A stretch of DNA of 64,000 nucleotides from Bifidobacterium pullorum subsp. gallinarum (GTDB taxonomy: Bacteria > Actinomycetota > Actinomycetes > Actinomycetales > Bifidobacteriaceae). Of this stretch, positions 10,034-20,854 are shown one piece after another. The translations under genes and the position numbers were made by a program. The stretch is from positions 62,001 to 126,000 of the forward strand of contig NZ_JGYX01000005.1 of assembly GCF_000741215.1 (NCBI RefSeq). The letters are read 5' to 3'. The notes under the pieces were generated by a model, which ran no database searches, had not been told where the DNA came from, and saw only the letters and a list, made by a program, of their open reading frames with translations. Positions within the stretch are counted from its first letter, which is position 1. The number at the start of each line of letters is the position of its first letter.

Positions 10034-11368
10034 TTACTTGCCCTCGACGTGGTCGGTGTCCTCGAACAGGAAGCCGGCGTACTGGAACTGTTCGGTCTGA
10101 GCCTTGGCCTGACGCAGGGAGTCCAGGCCGACGCCCGCGATGATCAGGATGGTGGTGCCGCCGAACGGCAGCTGGGTGTTCAGGTCCAGGGCCATGATGA
10201 GCACGGTCGGGATCAGCGCCACGAACAGCAGGTAGACGGCGCCCACCGTGTTCAGGCGGTTCATGACATAGCTCAGGTAGCGGCTGGTGGCGTTGCCGGC
10301 GCGGATGCCGGGGATGAAGCCACCGTACTGCTTCATATTGTCCGCGGTCTCGTCCGGGTTGAACGTGATCGAGGTGTAGAAGAAGCAGAAGAACACGATC
10401 ATGAGCGCGTACAGCGCGATGTACCACACCGACGTGGTGTCGGCCAGGTTGTCGTTGATCCACTTGGCCCAGTCGGTGTCCGAGGCGAACTGCGCGATCA
10501 GCGTCGGGATGGCCAGGATCGACGAGGCGAAGATCGGCGGGATCACGCCCGACATGTTGATCTTCAGCGGCAGGTAGGTGGACGATCCGCCGTACATCTT
10601 ACGGCCGATCATACGGCGCGTGTACTGCACCGGGATGCGGCGCTGGGAGAGCTCGACGAAGACGACGAAGACCAGGATGACGAGCAGCACGCCCACGACG
10701 ATGCCGAACTTGAGCCAATCGCCGTCGGTGCCGTTGGTGCCCCAGCCGATCTCCCACAGCTGCGGCAGGAAGCCGGAGCAGATGGACATGAAGATGAGCA
10801 CGGACATGCCCTGGCCGATGCCCTTCTCGGTGATGAGCTCGGCCATCCACATGATCAGACCGGTGCCGCCCGTGAGCACGAGCACCATGACGATCAGCGA
10901 CCACGGGGTGTCGTTCGGGATCACGTCCGAGCACTGGTAGTTGAACAGCGCGCCGGAATTCGCGGTCACCACGATGGTGGTGGACTGCAGGACGGCCAGG
11001 CCGATGGTCAGATAACGGGTGTACTGGGTGAGTTTGGCCTCGCCGGACTGCCCCTCCTTGTGCAGGGCCTCGAACCGCGGGATCACCACACGCAGCAGCT
11101 GGATGACGATCGACGCGGTGATGTACGGCATGACGCCCAGCGCGAAGATCGACAGCTGCAGCATGGCGCCGCCGGAGAACAGGTTCACCAGGCCGATGAA
11201 GTTCTCCTGATTGTTCGTCATGTCGTTGGCGCACTGCTGCACCACGGTGTAGTCCACACCCGGAAGCGGGATGAACGAGCCGATGCGGTAGATGATGATC
11301 ATACCGAGAACGAAGAGGATCTTGTTCCTCAATTCCTTCGTTCGAAAGGCCTGGATTAACGTCCTCAC
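10034..11368 (-). CDS. secY: Protein translocase channel subunit SecY
   Basis: Pore-forming subunit of the SecYEG translocon, with ten transmembrane helices expected in 444 residues. The N-terminus VRTLIQAFRTKELRNKILF and the loop IPGIRAGNATSRYL are typical. I chose GTG at 11368 because AAGGA lies 9 bases upstream; the open frame continues 13 codons further to 11407 without support. It is separated from rplO by 216 bases with a hairpin, so it probably has its own promoter. Confidence 0.96.
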   Translation of the reverse strand: MRTLIQAFRTKELRNKILFVLGMIIIYRIGSFIPLPGVDYTVVQQCANDMTNNQENFIGLVNLFSGGAMLQLSIFALGVMPYITASIVIQLLRVVIPRFEALHKEGQSGEAKLTQYTRYLTIGLAVLQSTTIVVTANSGALFNYQCSDVIPNDTPWSLIVMVLVLTGGTGLIMWMAELITEKGIGQGMSVLIFMSICSGFLPQLWEIGWGTNGTDGDWLKFGIVVGVLLVILVFVVFVELSQRRIPVQYTRRMIGRKMYGGSSTYLPLKINMSGVIPPIFASSILAIPTLIAQFASDTDWAKWINDNLADTTSVWYIALYALMIVFFCFFYTSITFNPDETADNMKQYGGFIPGIRAGNATSRYLSYVMNRLNTVGAVYLLFVALIPTVLIMALDLNTQLPFGGTTILIIAGVGLDSLRQAKAQTEQFQYAGFLFEDTDHVEGK

Positions 11369-11514
11369 CTTGGATTCCTTCCCTTGTCGTGCGCCGCACG
11401 CACGCATGCAAAACAGACTCTAACGGTCGAGTCTAGCGCAAAGTACCTACCGACCAGACATCCGTTCCGGCCGTGTTCGACTTTTGCCGGGCCTGCGCCG
11501 GTCCACTGAACACA

Positions 11515-11551
11515 ACGTGGCCCTCCCCGCGTCATGCGGGGAGGGCCACGT
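11515..11551 (-). terminator. Strong hairpin after rplO
   Basis: A perfect 16-bp inverted repeat (ACGTGGCCCTCCCCGC and complement) around GTCAT. The bases after it (TGTGTT on the minus strand) are only partly U-rich. It marks the end of the spc ribosomal protein block before secY. I see no certain promoter in 11408-11514. Confidence 0.7.
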
Positions 11552-11584
11552 CATATCAAGCCATCGGCTTTATTCCCCGAAGAA

Positions 11585-12043
11585 TCAGTCCTCGGAGACG
11601 GAGCCACCGGCGGCCTCGATCTTGGCCTTGGCGGAGGCGGAGACCTTCACGCCCTTGAGGGTGAAGGCAGCGGTCGCCTCGCCGTCGCCCAGGACCTTGA
11701 CCGGGTAGCCTTTGCGCACGGCGCCTTTGACGGCCAGATCCTCGGCGGTGATCTCGCCACCGTTGGGATACAGCTCGTTCAGAGCGGCGATGTTCACGAC
11801 CTGGAACTCCTTCTTGAAGGGGCTCTTGAAGCCGCGAAGCTTCGGCAGGCGCATGTACAGCGGCAGCTGGCCACCCTCGAAGCCAGGACGAACCTGGTAA
11901 CGCTTCTTGGTGCCCTTGTCGCCACGGCCCGAGGTCTTACCCTTGGAGCCTTCACCACGGCCGACGCGGATGCGGTCCTTCTTGGCACCCGGAGCCGGCT
12001 TGAGGTCATGCATCTGCAGGATCTCGGTGTTCTCAGTAGCCAT
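11585..12043 (-). CDS. rplO: 50S ribosomal protein L15
   Basis: 152 residues, binding 23S rRNA and late in assembly. The Gly-rich GRGEGSKGKTSGRGDKG segment and the LPKLRGF motif are clear. It follows rpmD by 2 bases, so the two are translationally close. Confidence 0.98.
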   Translation of the reverse strand: MATENTEILQMHDLKPAPGAKKDRIRVGRGEGSKGKTSGRGDKGTKKRYQVRPGFEGGQLPLYMRLPKLRGFKSPFKKEFQVVNIAALNELYPNGGEITAEDLAVKGAVRKGYPVKVLGDGEATAAFTLKGVKVSASAKAKIEAAGGSVSED

Positions 12044-12045
12044 AA

Positions 12046-12231
12046 TCAGTCAACCTCCTCGACGGTCACCAGATGGCGCACCGCGTTGACCAGACCACGG
12101 TTGCCCGGGGTGTCCTCACGGACCACGCTCTGGCCGATCTTACGCAGGCCGAGGGTCTGGACGGTGGCGCGATGGGCCGGCTTGGAACCGATGGTGCTGT
12201 GCACCAGAGTGATCTTCAAGTTCTTAGCCAT
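12046..12231 (-). CDS. rpmD: 50S ribosomal protein L30
   Basis: 61-residue protein [15 protein letters not shown] and onward, with [10 protein letters not shown] typical of L30. The ATG at 12231 shares a base with the rpsE stop codon (TGATG), so translation is probably coupled. Confidence 0.97.
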   Translation of the reverse strand: MAKNLKITLVHSTIGSKPAHRATVQTLGLRKIGQSVVREDTPGNRGLVNAVRHLVTVEEVD

Positions 12232-12953
12232 CACTCACCATCCTTAGCGTTGGCGGCCTGAGCCTCTTCACGGGCCTTGCGGGCCTCGGCGATGCCCTGA
12301 GCGCGGGAGCGCAGCAGCGCATCCGGAGCGACCTCGTTGAGGGCCAGACCACGGCGGGCCGCGATCTCCTCCGGCTCTTCGAGCTGCTTCAGGGCGTCCA
12401 CGGTGGCACGCACGACGTTGACCGCGGTGGCGGAACCCATCGACTTGGTCAACACGTCAGTGATGCCGGCGCACTCCATGACGGCGCGGACGGCGCCGCC
12501 GGCGATAACGCCGGTACCGGGGGCGGCCGGGCGCAGCAGGACGGTGCCCGCGGCGTCATGGCCGATCACCGGGTGGACGACCGTGCCACGCACGCGCGGC
12601 ACGGTGAACATGTGCTTCTTGGCGTCCAGCTGGCCCTTGGCGATAGCGGCCGGAACCTCACGGGACTTGCCGTAGCCGACACCGACGGTGCCGTTGCCGT
12701 CGCCGACCACCACGAGGGCGGCGAAGCTGAACGTACGGCCACCCTTGTGGGTCTTGGAGACGCGGTTGATGGTCACCACGCGGTCGAGCAGCTCGTCGCC
12801 GCGGTTCTCCTCGCGACGGTTGCGGCGCTCACCACGACGACCCTCACCACGCTGGCCACGACGCGAACGACGATCGTCGTTGCGCTCCTCGGCGGGCGCC
12901 TGAGTGTTCTGAGTTTCTTCAGCCACTTGGGTTTCCTTCTCGTTGTCGCTCAC
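12231..12953 (-). CDS. rpsE: 30S ribosomal protein S5
   Basis: 240 residues. The S5 core, involved in mRNA entry and decoding accuracy, runs from about residue 52 to 215. A charged 50-residue N-terminal extension ([19 protein letters not shown], then an Arg-rich stretch) precedes it, longer than in E. coli. It overlaps rplR by 4 bases (ATGA). Confidence 0.97.
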   Translation of the reverse strand: MSDNEKETQVAEETQNTQAPAEERNDDRRSRRGQRGEGRRGERRNRREENRGDELLDRVVTINRVSKTHKGGRTFSFAALVVVGDGNGTVGVGYGKSREVPAAIAKGQLDAKKHMFTVPRVRGTVVHPVIGHDAAGTVLLRPAAPGTGVIAGGAVRAVMECAGITDVLTKSMGSATAVNVVRATVDALKQLEEPEEIAARRGLALNEVAPDALLRSRAQGIAEARKAREEAQAANAKDGE

Positions 12954-13318
12954 AGCTCCAGACCTCCCTCGCGGGCGCCTTCAGCAACAGCTGCGACGCG
13001 GCCATGATACTTGTTGCCACCACGATCGAACACCACCTTGGTGATGCCGGCGTCCTGGGCCTTCTTGGCGACGAGCGCGCCAACCTGCTTGGCGGCCTCG
13101 ACCTTGGTGCCCTGGAAATCGGCCAGGTCGGCGATCGTCGAAGCGCTGACCAGGGTGATGCCCTTGGTGTCGTCGACGACCTGGGCGACCATGTGGCGGT
13201 TCGAGCGGGTGACCACCAGACGCGGACGCTCCGGGGTGCCGGTGATGCGCTTGCGAAGACGGGCGTGACGGCGCAGACGAGCGACCTTCTTGCCCTTACC
13301 GATAATCTGCACGGTCAT
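12950..13318 (-). CDS. rplR: 50S ribosomal protein L18
   Basis: 122-residue 5S rRNA-binding protein. The [13 protein letters not shown] segment and the C-terminal [21 protein letters not shown] are diagnostic. It begins 1 base after rplF ends. Confidence 0.98.
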   Translation of the reverse strand: MTVQIIGKGKKVARLRRHARLRKRITGTPERPRLVVTRSNRHMVAQVVDDTKGITLVSASTIADLADFQGTKVEAAKQVGALVAKKAQDAGITKVVFDRGGNKYHGRVAAVAEGAREGGLEL

Positions 13319-13319
13319 A

Positions 13320-13859
13320 TCACTTACCAGCCTTTCCAGCCTTGCGCAGGATACGCTCGTCGGCGTACTTGATGCCCTTGCCCTTGTAGGGTTCCGGAGC
13401 GCGCAGCTTACGGATGTTCGCGGCCACCTGACCCACAGCCTGCTTGTCGGTGCCCTTGACGATCACCTGGTTGGGGTTCGGCAGCTCGAACTCGATGCCT
13501 TCCGGCGGTTCGACGGTGATGGTGTGCGAATAGCCGAGCGAGAACTCGATGCCCTTGCCCTTCATCGCGGCACGGTAACCGGTGCCGATGATCTCCAGGG
13601 TCTTGGCGTAGCCTTCGTGCACACCCTTGACCATACCGGCGATGATCGAACGGCTCAGGCCATGCATGGCGCGGGTCGGACGGGTGTCATCAGCCGGGGT
13701 GAGGACGATCTCGTTGCCTTCGACGGCGGCGGAGATGCCCTGCGGGATAACGTAGGAGTCGGAACCCTTCGGGCCCTTGGCCGAGAAGTTCTGACCGTCG
13801 ATAGTGACTTCCACGCCGGCCGGGATGGCGACGGGGAGCTTACCAATATGCGATGCCAT
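13320..13859 (-). CDS. rplF: 50S ribosomal protein L6
   Basis: 179 residues with two related L6 domains. [18 protein letters not shown] at the start and the C-terminal [14 protein letters not shown] motif are present. It lies 17 bases after rpsH. Confidence 0.98.
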   Translation of the reverse strand: MASHIGKLPVAIPAGVEVTIDGQNFSAKGPKGSDSYVIPQGISAAVEGNEIVLTPADDTRPTRAMHGLSRSIIAGMVKGVHEGYAKTLEIIGTGYRAAMKGKGIEFSLGYSHTITVEPPEGIEFELPNPNQVIVKGTDKQAVGQVAANIRKLRAPEPYKGKGIKYADERILRKAGKAGK

Positions 13860-13876
13860 GTGTCAGCTCTCCTTTC

Positions 13877-14275
13877 TCACCACACATAGGCGACGATCTC
13901 GCCGCCGATGCCCCGGTCGAGGCATTCCTTCTGGGTCAGCAGTCCCGAGCTCGTCGAGATGATCGCGATGCCGAGGCCGCCCAACGGCATGGGCAGCGCG
14001 TCGGACTTCGCGTAACGACGCAGGCCGGGCTTCGAGATGCGCTTGATGCCCTGGATCGAGCGCTCACCGTTCGGACCGTACTTGAGCGTGATCTCAAGAG
14101 TCTGGCCGACGCGGGCCTCCTTGGCGGTGAAGTCCTGGATGAAACCTTCACGCTTGAGGATCTCGGCGATGTTCGCCTTGAACTTCGAGTACGGCATATC
14201 CACGGTCTCGTGCTTCGCCGCGCTCGCATTACGCAGACGCGTAAGCATGTCTGCGATCGGATCTGTCATTGTCAT
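13877..14275 (-). CDS. rpsH: 30S ribosomal protein S8
   Basis: 132-residue central-domain 16S rRNA binder, and in E. coli the repressor of the spc operon. The start [17 protein letters not shown] and the end GGEIVAYVW are typical. An 85-base gap separates it from rpsZ. I cannot see whether the S8 mRNA-binding target is conserved here. Confidence 0.98.
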   Translation of the reverse strand: MTMTDPIADMLTRLRNASAAKHETVDMPYSKFKANIAEILKREGFIQDFTAKEARVGQTLEITLKYGPNGERSIQGIKRISKPGLRRYAKSDALPMPLGGLGIAIISTSSGLLTQKECLDRGIGGEIVAYVW

Positions 14276-14360
14276 GTGGGCTAGCGCCCTTTCTCGCCGT
14301 GGTTTCCGCCGCCCTTACCCCATGCCGGGGATTCGGGCCGCGGACCTTCAGCGTCGATGT

Positions 14361-14546
14361 TTACCAACTGGACTTCGTAACTCCGGGCAGCTCGCCACGG
14401 TGGGCCTTCTCACGAAGGCAGACGCGGCACAGGCCGAACTTGCGGTAGACGGAGTGGGGACGACCGCACACCTGGCAGCGCGTGTACGCGCGCACCTTGA
14501 ACTTCGGCTTGGCGGCCGCCTTGTTCTTCAGAGCGGTTTTTGCCAT
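14361..14546 (-). CDS. rpsZ: 30S ribosomal protein S14, zinc type
   Basis: 61 residues with two C-x2-C pairs (CQVCG and CRVC), so this is the zinc-binding short S14. A zinc-independent paralogue may exist elsewhere. It starts 1 base after rplE. Confidence 0.97.
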   Translation of the reverse strand: MAKTALKNKAAAKPKFKVRAYTRCQVCGRPHSVYRKFGLCRVCLREKAHRGELPGVTKSSW

Positions 14547-14547
14547 A

Positions 14548-15120
14548 TCAGTTCTCCTTGAAGGGGAAGCCCAGGTGCTTGAGCAGCGCGCGGGCCTCGG
14601 TGTCGTCCTTGGTGCTGGTCACCACGGTGATGTCCATACCACGCTGGTGATCGATCGCATCCGGATCGATCTCGTGGAACATGGACTGCTCCGTGAGGCC
14701 GAAGTTGTAGTTGCCGTTGCCGTCGAACTGGTTGCCGTTGATGCCGCGGAAATCGCGGATACGCGGCAGGGCCAGGGTCAGCAGACGGTCGAGGAACTCC
14801 CACATGCGATCGCCGCGGAGCGTCACATAGGCACCGATGGCCTGGCCCTCACGCAGGTGGAACTGCGCGACGGACTTCTTGGCCTTGGTGATCTTCGGCT
14901 TCTGGCCGGTGATCAGGGTGAGGTCCTTGACCGCGCCTTCGATGAGCTTGGAGTCGCGAGCCGCGGCGCCGACGCCCATGGAGACGACGACCTTCTCGAC
15001 ACGCGCCACCTGCATCGGGTTGGAGTACTTGAACTCCTTCTCGAGCTCCGGCACGATCTGGTCCTTGTACTGCTGCTTCAGGCGCGGGGTGGCCGGCGCT
15101 TCGATAGTGGTATCGGTCAT
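14548..15120 (-). CDS. rplE: 50S ribosomal protein L5
   Basis: 190-residue 5S rRNA binder that also contacts the P-site tRNA. The central [20 protein letters not shown] segment is typical. Its ATG overlaps the rplX stop by 4 bases. Confidence 0.98.
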   Translation of the reverse strand: MTDTTIEAPATPRLKQQYKDQIVPELEKEFKYSNPMQVARVEKVVVSMGVGAAARDSKLIEGAVKDLTLITGQKPKITKAKKSVAQFHLREGQAIGAYVTLRGDRMWEFLDRLLTLALPRIRDFRGINGNQFDGNGNYNFGLTEQSMFHEIDPDAIDHQRGMDITVVTSTKDDTEARALLKHLGFPFKEN

Positions 15121-15452
15121 GCCAGCTCCTTTCCGGACTTCTTGGCAACACGCACGCGCACGGTCTTGACCTTGCCGTCGCGAGCCTCTTCCTTCACGAT
15201 CACGCCCACGCGGGTCGGCTGCTTGGTCTCCGGGTCGATCAGCATCACGTTGGAGCGATGGATCGGGGCCTCGACGGAGACGATGCCGGACTGCTGACCC
15301 TGCTGGGTGGCGCGAACGTGCTTCTTGACAATCTGCACGCCTTCGACGATCAGGCGGTCGTTGGGCAGCACGCGGGTGACGGTGCCTTCCTTGCCGCGGT
15401 CCTTGCCGCGGATGACCTTGACCAGGTCGCCGGTCTTGATCTTGGCTACCAT
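15117..15452 (-). CDS. rplX: 50S ribosomal protein L24
   Basis: 111-residue assembly initiator of the large subunit. The KOW motif [18 protein letters not shown] is at the N-terminus. It follows rplN by 2 bases. Confidence 0.98.
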   Translation of the reverse strand: MVAKIKTGDLVKVIRGKDRGKEGTVTRVLPNDRLIVEGVQIVKKHVRATQQGQQSGIVSVEAPIHRSNVMLIDPETKQPTRVGVIVKEEARDGKVKTVRVRVAKKSGKELA

Positions 15453-15454
15453 GC

Positions 15455-15823
15455 TCAGATCACCTCCGGGGCGAGGGACACGATCTTCATGAAGCGCTTG
15501 TCGCGCAGCTCACGACCGACCGGTCCGAAGATACGAGTGCCCTTCGGTTCACGGCCGGAGCCGAGAATGACGGCGGCGTTCTCGTCGAACTTGATGTAAG
15601 AGCCATCGACACGGCGATGCTCCTTGACGGTGCGGACGACGACGGCCTTGACCACGTCGCCCTTCTTGACCGACCCGCCAGGGATCGCGTCCTTGACGGA
15701 GGCGACGATCACGTCGCCGATGCCGGCATAGCGTCGCTTCGATCCGCCGAGCACTCGGATGGCCAAGAGTTCCTTGGCACCCGTGTTGTCGGCGACATGA
15801 AGCCGCGTTTCCTGCTGAATCAT
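15455..15823 (-). CDS. rplN: 50S ribosomal protein L14
   Basis: 122 residues. [19 protein letters not shown] and the [19 protein letters not shown] segment are diagnostic. The 91-base gap from rpsQ holds a 13-bp hairpin. Confidence 0.98.
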   Translation of the reverse strand: MIQQETRLHVADNTGAKELLAIRVLGGSKRRYAGIGDVIVASVKDAIPGGSVKKGDVVKAVVVRTVKEHRRVDGSYIKFDENAAVILGSGREPKGTRIFGPVGRELRDKRFMKIVSLAPEVI

Positions 15824-15856
15824 TGATTCTCCTTAGCCGAGCTGGTTCTCCCCGAG

Positions 15857-15889
15857 CACCCCGCCCGCTCGCGAAAAGCGGGCGGGGTG
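15857..15889 (-). other. Hairpin inside the ribosomal protein operon, between rpsQ and rplN
   Basis: A 13-bp perfect stem (CACCCCGCCCGCT with AGCGGGCGGGGTG) around a 7-base loop, between two co-directional genes that are essential and co-transcribed in most bacteria. There is no U tract. Attenuation, processing, or a boundary between S10 and spc transcripts are possible roles. Confidence 0.6.
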
Positions 15890-15914
15890 ACTCGCGGAGC
15901 CTTGCCGAACTTAT

Positions 15915-16175
15915 TTACTTGGCGCGCTCGATGATCGAGACGAGACGCCAACGCTTGGTCTTGCTCAGGGGCCGAGTCTCCATAATACTCACGAGGTCGC
16001 CAACGTGGGCTTCGCCGTGTTCATCATGGGCCTTGACCTTGCGGGTGGAGCGGACGACCTTGCCGTACAGCGGGTGGGTCGAACGCTGCTCGAGCTCGAC
16101 GGTGATCGTCTTGTCCATCGCGTCGGACACGACGTAACCGCGACGAACCTTGCGGAAGTTGCGCTCTTCAGCCAT
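15915..16175 (-). CDS. rpsQ: 30S ribosomal protein S17
   Basis: 86-residue 16S 5'-domain binder. [19 protein letters not shown] and the [14 protein letters not shown] motif are typical. It follows rpmC by 2 bases. Confidence 0.98.
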   Translation of the reverse strand: MAEERNFRKVRRGYVVSDAMDKTITVELEQRSTHPLYGKVVRSTRKVKAHDEHGEAHVGDLVSIMETRPLSKTKRWRLVSIIERAK

Positions 16176-16177
16176 GC

Positions 16178-16435
16178 TTACTTCTCCTCAGTCTTCGTTT
16201 CGGTCGCCTCGGGCGCCTGGCTGATGCCGAGCTCACGCTCGCGCAGGACGGTGTACATCCTGGCGATGTCGTGCTTGACCGCCTTGAGGCGGGCGGTGTT
16301 CTCGAGCTGACCGGTGGCCGACTGGAAGCGCAGGTTGAACAGCTCTTCCTTGGACTTCTTCAGGAAGCCCTCGATCTCGGCATTGGTCTTCTCGTTGAGA
16401 TTCTGGATGGTGTAGTCTGCAGTTCCGACCGACAT
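16178..16435 (-). CDS. rpmC: 50S ribosomal protein L29
   Basis: 85-residue helical protein at the exit tunnel, a docking site for trigger factor and SRP with L23. The core [20 protein letters not shown] is clear, followed by a short Glu/Thr-rich tail. Its ATG shares a base with the rplP stop. Confidence 0.97.
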   Translation of the reverse strand: MSVGTADYTIQNLNEKTNAEIEGFLKKSKEELFNLRFQSATGQLENTARLKAVKHDIARMYTVLRERELGISQAPEATETKTEEK

Positions 16436-16854
16436 CAGATGTCACCGCCTTCGCGAGCAATAACACGGCACTTCATGGGGAGCTTGTCGATGGCGCGGCG
16501 CAGGGCCTCGCGAGCGACTTCCTCCGAGACACCACCGATCTCGAACATCACGCGACCGGGGTGGATGTTGGCGATCCAGAACTCAGGCGTACCCTTACCG
16601 GAACCCATTCGGGTGCCCAGCGGCTTCTTCGTGAGCGGACGATCCGGGAACACGGTGATCCACACACGACCGCCACGCTTGATGTAACGGGTCATGGCGA
16701 TACGGGCGGCCTCGATCTGACGGTTGGTCACATAGGCCGGAGCCAGCGCCTGGATGCCGAAATCGCCGAACGCGATCTCGTTGCCGCCCTTGGACATACC
16801 ACTACGGGTAGGACGGTGCTGCTTGCGGTACTTGGTCCTCTTCGGGATAAGCAT
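16435..16854 (-). CDS. rplP: 50S ribosomal protein L16
   Basis: 139-residue protein at the A-site tRNA elbow. It starts [15 protein letters not shown] and contains [12 protein letters not shown]. The frame is open 61 codons further upstream, but that part is the rpsC 3' end read in another frame. Confidence 0.98.
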   Translation of the reverse strand: MLIPKRTKYRKQHRPTRSGMSKGGNEIAFGDFGIQALAPAYVTNRQIEAARIAMTRYIKRGGRVWITVFPDRPLTKKPLGTRMGSGKGTPEFWIANIHPGRVMFEIGGVSEEVAREALRRAIDKLPMKCRVIAREGGDI

Positions 16855-16858
16855 CAGC

Positions 16859-17677
16859 TCACTCCTTCGTTTCCGTTGCGGCAGGTGCCTCGGCGGCGGC
16901 CGGAGCCTCAGCCGCGGGGGCGGCCTCGACGGCGGCGTTCTGACGCTGGGCCGGACGGTTGCCACGGCGCGGGCGGCGATCGCCGCGACGGCCGGAGCGG
17001 TTGTTGCCCTGCTGCGCCTGCTGCTCTTCGAACTCACGCTCGGTCATGTCGCCCTTGTAGATCCACACCTTCACGCCGATGCGGCCGTAGGTGGTCTTGG
17101 CCTCGAAGAAGCCGTAATCGATCAGGGCGCGGAGGGTCTGCAGCGGAACGCGGCCCTCACGGTAGAACTCGGAACGGCTCATTTCCGCACCGCCGAGGCG
17201 GCCGGAGAGCTTGATACGGATGCCCTTGGCGCCGGCGCGCATCGCATCCTGCTGGGCCTTGCGCATCGCGCGACGGAAGGTCACGCGGTTGCTCAGCTGC
17301 TCGGCGATGCCCTGGGCCACCAGCTGGGCGTCCAGCGCAGCGTTCTTCACCTCGAAGATGTTGAGCTGGACCTGCTTGCCGGTGAGCTTCTCGAGCTTGG
17401 CGCGCACGCGCTCAGCCTCGGCGCCGCGACGGCCGATCACGATGCCCGGACGGGCGGTGTGGATGTCCACACGCACACGGTCGCGGGTGCGCTCGATGAC
17501 GATGCGGGACACGCCCGCACGCTCGAGGTCCTTGCTCATGGCCTTGCGGATCTGATCGTCCTCGAGGACGAAGTCACGGTAGCGCTCGCCGACCTTGTTG
17601 GAGTCGGAGAACCAGCGCGAACGATGGTTCTCAGTGATGCCCAGGCGATAGCCAAAGGGATTGATCTTCTGACCCAT
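16859..17677 (-). CDS. rpsC: 30S ribosomal protein S3
   Basis: 272 residues forming part of the mRNA entry tunnel and helicase. [14 protein letters not shown], the KH-domain segment [13 protein letters not shown] and GVKVWIYKG are typical. The last 60 residues are an Arg-rich then Ala/Glu-rich tail. It begins 2 bases after rplV. Confidence 0.98.
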   Translation of the reverse strand: MGQKINPFGYRLGITENHRSRWFSDSNKVGERYRDFVLEDDQIRKAMSKDLERAGVSRIVIERTRDRVRVDIHTARPGIVIGRRGAEAERVRAKLEKLTGKQVQLNIFEVKNAALDAQLVAQGIAEQLSNRVTFRRAMRKAQQDAMRAGAKGIRIKLSGRLGGAEMSRSEFYREGRVPLQTLRALIDYGFFEAKTTYGRIGVKVWIYKGDMTEREFEEQQAQQGNNRSGRRGDRRPRRGNRPAQRQNAAVEAAPAAEAPAAAEAPAATETKE

Positions 17678-17679
17678 CT

Positions 17680-18039
17680 TTAGCGGGCTCCTTCCTTGCT
17701 AGCGACGACGACCGTGATGTGGCTCGTGCGCTTGTTGATACGAGCGGCACGACCCTGGGCGCGGGCGCGGAAACGCTTGAGCGTCACGCCTTCGTCCACG
17801 TAGGTCTCCTTGATGACCAGATCGTTCTCGCGGAACGGCTCGCCGGCCTTGTCGGCCTTCACGCGAGCGTTGGCGATGGCGCTCTCCAGCGTCTTGAGCA
17901 CCGGCAGAGCGGCGGACTGGGGGGCGAACTTGAGGATGGTGATGGCTTCGGTCGCCTGCTTGCCTCGGATGAGGTTGACCATGCGGCGAGCCTTGCGCGG
18001 CGTCACGCGGACGTGACGGGCGATTGCTTTAGCTTCCAT
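17680..18039 (-). CDS. rplV: 50S ribosomal protein L22
   Basis: 119-residue tunnel protein. The C-terminal beta-hairpin region [20 protein letters not shown], which lines the exit tunnel and is the site of macrolide resistance changes, looks complete. Confidence 0.98.
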   Translation of the reverse strand: MEAKAIARHVRVTPRKARRMVNLIRGKQATEAITILKFAPQSAALPVLKTLESAIANARVKADKAGEPFRENDLVIKETYVDEGVTLKRFRARAQGRAARINKRTSHITVVVASKEGAR

Positions 18040-18055
18040 AAGTCTTTACTCTCCT

Positions 18056-18334
18056 TTAGCGGCGGGCCTTCTTGTCGTCCTTCACGTGACCCTTGAAGGT
18101 CTTCGTGGGGGCGAACTCACCGAGCTTATGACCGACCATCGCCTCAGTGACGAACACCGGCACATGCTTGCGGCCGTCATGCACGGCGAAGGTGTGGCCG
18201 ATGAAGTCCGGGGTGATCATCGAACGGCGCGACCACGTCTTGATGACGTTGTGCGTGCCCTTCTCGTTCTGCTCGTCGACTTTCTTCTGCAGGTGGGCGT
18301 CGACGAAGGGCCCCTTCTTGATGCTACGAGTCAT
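18056..18334 (-). CDS. rpsS: 30S ribosomal protein S19
   Basis: 92-residue head protein that pairs with S13. [15 protein letters not shown] and [16 protein letters not shown] are diagnostic. Confidence 0.98.
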   Translation of the reverse strand: MTRSIKKGPFVDAHLQKKVDEQNEKGTHNVIKTWSRRSMITPDFIGHTFAVHDGRKHVPVFVTEAMVGHKLGEFAPTKTFKGHVKDDKKARR

Positions 18335-18349
18335 CTTCTCGACACTCCC

Positions 18350-19180
18350 TTACTTGCGGTTCTTACCATTCGGACGACGACGAACAATCATCTTGTTCGA
18401 AGCCTTCTTCGGACGACGGGTACGAACTTCGCCCTTGCCCCACGGGGAAACCGGCGGCTTACCACCGCGGGTACGACCGCCGTGCGGGTGGTCGACCGGG
18501 TTCATGGACTCACCACGGGTGATCGGGCGCTTGCCCATCCAGCGGGCGCGGCCGGCCTTGCCGAGCTGAATGTTGGCGTGGTCGGAGTTGCCGACCTCAC
18601 CGACGGTGGCGCGACAGCGGGCGTCCACATTGCGGATTTCGCCGGACGGCATACGCAGCTGGGCGTAGGCGCCATCCTTGGCGACGAGCTGGACGGCGGC
18701 ACCGGCGGAGCGGGCGATCTTGGCGCCACCCAGCGGGCGGAGCTCGATCGCGTGCACCACGGTACCGGTCGGGATGTTGCGCAGCGGCAGGTTGTTGCCC
18801 GGCTTGATGTCGGCCTGGGCGCCGGTCTCGATGACGTCGCCCTGCTTGATGCCCTCCGGCGCGATGATGTAGCGCTTCTCGCCGTCGGCATAGTGCAGCA
18901 GCGCGATGCGGGCGGAACGGTTCGGGTCGTACTCGATGTGGGCGACCTTGGCCGGCACGCCGTCCTTGTCCCAGCGACGGAAGTCGATGAGACGGTACTG
19001 GCGCTTGTGGCCGCCGCCGCGATGGCGGGAGGTCATACGGCCGTAAGAGTTGCGGCCGCCAGTCTTGCTGAGCTTGCGAACCAGCGACTTCTCAGGCGTC
19101 GAGCGCGTGATCTCGGAGAAATCCGAGACCGAAGCGTTGCGGCGGCCCGCAGTCGTCGGCTTATAAACGCGGATAGCCAT
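18350..19180 (-). CDS. rplB: 50S ribosomal protein L2
   Basis: 276 residues, needed for subunit association and peptidyl transfer. The C-terminal motif [17 protein letters not shown] contains the conserved histidine. It follows rplW by 35 bases. Confidence 0.98.
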   Translation of the reverse strand: MAIRVYKPTTAGRRNASVSDFSEITRSTPEKSLVRKLSKTGGRNSYGRMTSRHRGGGHKRQYRLIDFRRWDKDGVPAKVAHIEYDPNRSARIALLHYADGEKRYIIAPEGIKQGDVIETGAQADIKPGNNLPLRNIPTGTVVHAIELRPLGGAKIARSAGAAVQLVAKDGAYAQLRMPSGEIRNVDARCRATVGEVGNSDHANIQLGKAGRARWMGKRPITRGESMNPVDHPHGGRTRGGKPPVSPWGKGEVRTRRPKKASNKMIVRRRPNGKNRK

Positions 19181-19215
19181 AATGTAGTTCTTCCTTTGAC
19201 TTTGTCGGCTAGCCT

Positions 19216-19512
19216 TCAGTTACCAAAGATGTCGATCGTCTGGCCCTCGGCCACGGTCACGACGGCGCGCTTCTCATTGACGCGCTGGCCGAAACCGGTG
19301 CGGGTGCGCTGACGCTTGCCGGCGCGGTTGAGGGTGTTGACGTTCGTCACCTTGACCTTGAAGATCTCTTCGATAGCCTGCTTGATCTGCACCTTGTTCG
19401 CGTTCGGGGCCACCACGAAGGTGTACTGGCCGCGATCGGACAGGGCATAGCTCTTCTCGGAGACGACGGGCTTGAGGATGACGTCGTGGGCGGGCTTGTG
19501 AATAGCGACCAT
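19216..19512 (-). CDS. rplW: 50S ribosomal protein L23
   Basis: 98-residue exit-tunnel protein and chaperone docking site. The [20 protein letters not shown] segment is typical. It lies 5 bases after rplD. Confidence 0.97.
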   Translation of the reverse strand: MVAIHKPAHDVILKPVVSEKSYALSDRGQYTFVVAPNANKVQIKQAIEEIFKVKVTNVNTLNRAGKRQRTRTGFGQRVNEKRAVVTVAEGQTIDIFGN

Positions 19513-19517
19513 GGTGA

Positions 19518-20180
19518 TCAGGCCTCCTTAGCCTTGGACTCGCCCTTCGCCTCGAGGAACGCTTCGAAGCCTTCCTTCGAGAAGACGACGTACTGGGCGG
19601 TGACCACATCGTACGTGTTCAGCTGATCGGCGAAGATCGGGTGAACGGTGGGGATGTTACGGACGGAGAGCCACTCGTTCACGTTGTCGCGGGAGAGCAC
19701 GACGGTGGTGAACTTGTTCTCGGTCAGCGACAGGGCGGCGACCGCGGCCTTGGTGGACGGGGTCTCGCCGATGCCGAAGTCGACGACGGCGACGCGACCG
19801 GCGTTCGCACGATCGGAAAGCACGTAGCGCAGGGCGGCGGCCTTCATCTTCTTGGGGGTGCGCTGGTCATACTTGCGCGGAACCGGACCGTGGACGACGC
19901 CACCGTGGTACCACTGCGGAGCGCGGGTCGAGCCCTGACGGGCGCGACCGGTGCCCTTCTGCTTCCACGGCTTCTTGCCGCCACCGGAGACCGCGCCGCG
20001 GTTCTTCACGGCGTGGGTGCCCTGGCGGGCGGCGGCGAGCTGGGCGACGACGACCTGGTGCACCAGCGGCACGTGGGCCATGATCTCCTCGTTGGAGATG
20101 CCGAACAGCTCGGCCGGCGCTTCGACGGTGCCGGTGGCCTGGCCCTTGGCGTCAGTGACGTTCAGAGTAACGTTTGCCAT
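19518..20180 (-). CDS. rplD: 50S ribosomal protein L4
   Basis: 220 residues. The internal loop [19 protein letters not shown] that reaches into the exit tunnel is intact. In E. coli L4 also represses the S10 operon; the leader upstream of rpsJ contains a hairpin but I cannot show that L4 binds it. Confidence 0.98.
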   Translation of the reverse strand: MANVTLNVTDAKGQATGTVEAPAELFGISNEEIMAHVPLVHQVVVAQLAAARQGTHAVKNRGAVSGGGKKPWKQKGTGRARQGSTRAPQWYHGGVVHGPVPRKYDQRTPKKMKAAALRYVLSDRANAGRVAVVDFGIGETPSTKAAVAALSLTENKFTTVVLSRDNVNEWLSVRNIPTVHPIFADQLNTYDVVTAQYVVFSKEGFEAFLEAKGESKAKEA

Positions 20181-20186
20181 GATTTA

Positions 20187-20837
20187 TCAGGCTCCCTTCA
20201 CTGCCGAACGGACGAGAACGATGCTGCCCTTGGGGCCCGGGATGGCGCCCTTGATGGCGAGAATGCCGTTCTCGACATCCGACGAGACGACGGTGAGATT
20301 CTGCACGGTGGAGGTCACATGGCCCATACGACCGGCCATGCGCTTGCCCTTGAGAATGCGGCTCGGGGTGGCGCAAGCACCGACCGAACCCGGACGACGC
20401 TCGTTCTTGTGCGAGCCGTGGGAACGACGGTAGGAGGCGAAGCCCCAACGCTTGATGGTGCCGGCGAAGCCCTTGCCCTTGGTGGTGCCGGTCACGTCGA
20501 CCTGCACGCCCTCGGCGAACAGCTCGGCGGTCAGCTCCTGGCCGGGCTCGAACTCGTCCACATTGTCCGTGCGCACCTCAACGAGGTGACGGCGCGGGGT
20601 CACACCGGCCTTGGCGAAGTGACCAGCCAGCGGCTTGGTGACCTTCGTCGGGTCGATCTGGCCGTAGCCGAGCTGGACGGCCTTGTAGCCGTCGGTCTCC
20701 TCGGTCTTCACGGCGGTGACCACGTTGGTGGACACATCCACGAGCGTCACGGGCACGAAGAAGCCGTTTTCGTCCCAGACCTGCGACATGCCGAGCTTCT
20801 TGCCCAGCAACGCGGTGCGATTACCTTGATACGACAT
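20187..20837 (-). CDS. rplC: 50S ribosomal protein L3
   Basis: 216 residues, binding near the peptidyl transferase centre. [16 protein letters not shown] at the start and the [13 protein letters not shown] loop are diagnostic. It lies 17 bases after rpsJ. Confidence 0.98.
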   Translation of the reverse strand: MSYQGNRTALLGKKLGMSQVWDENGFFVPVTLVDVSTNVVTAVKTEETDGYKAVQLGYGQIDPTKVTKPLAGHFAKAGVTPRRHLVEVRTDNVDEFEPGQELTAELFAEGVQVDVTGTTKGKGFAGTIKRWGFASYRRSHGSHKNERRPGSVGACATPSRILKGKRMAGRMGHVTSTVQNLTVVSSDVENGILAIKGAIPGPKGSIVLVRSAVKGA

Positions 20838-20854
20838 GACGGTTCCCTCCTCCC

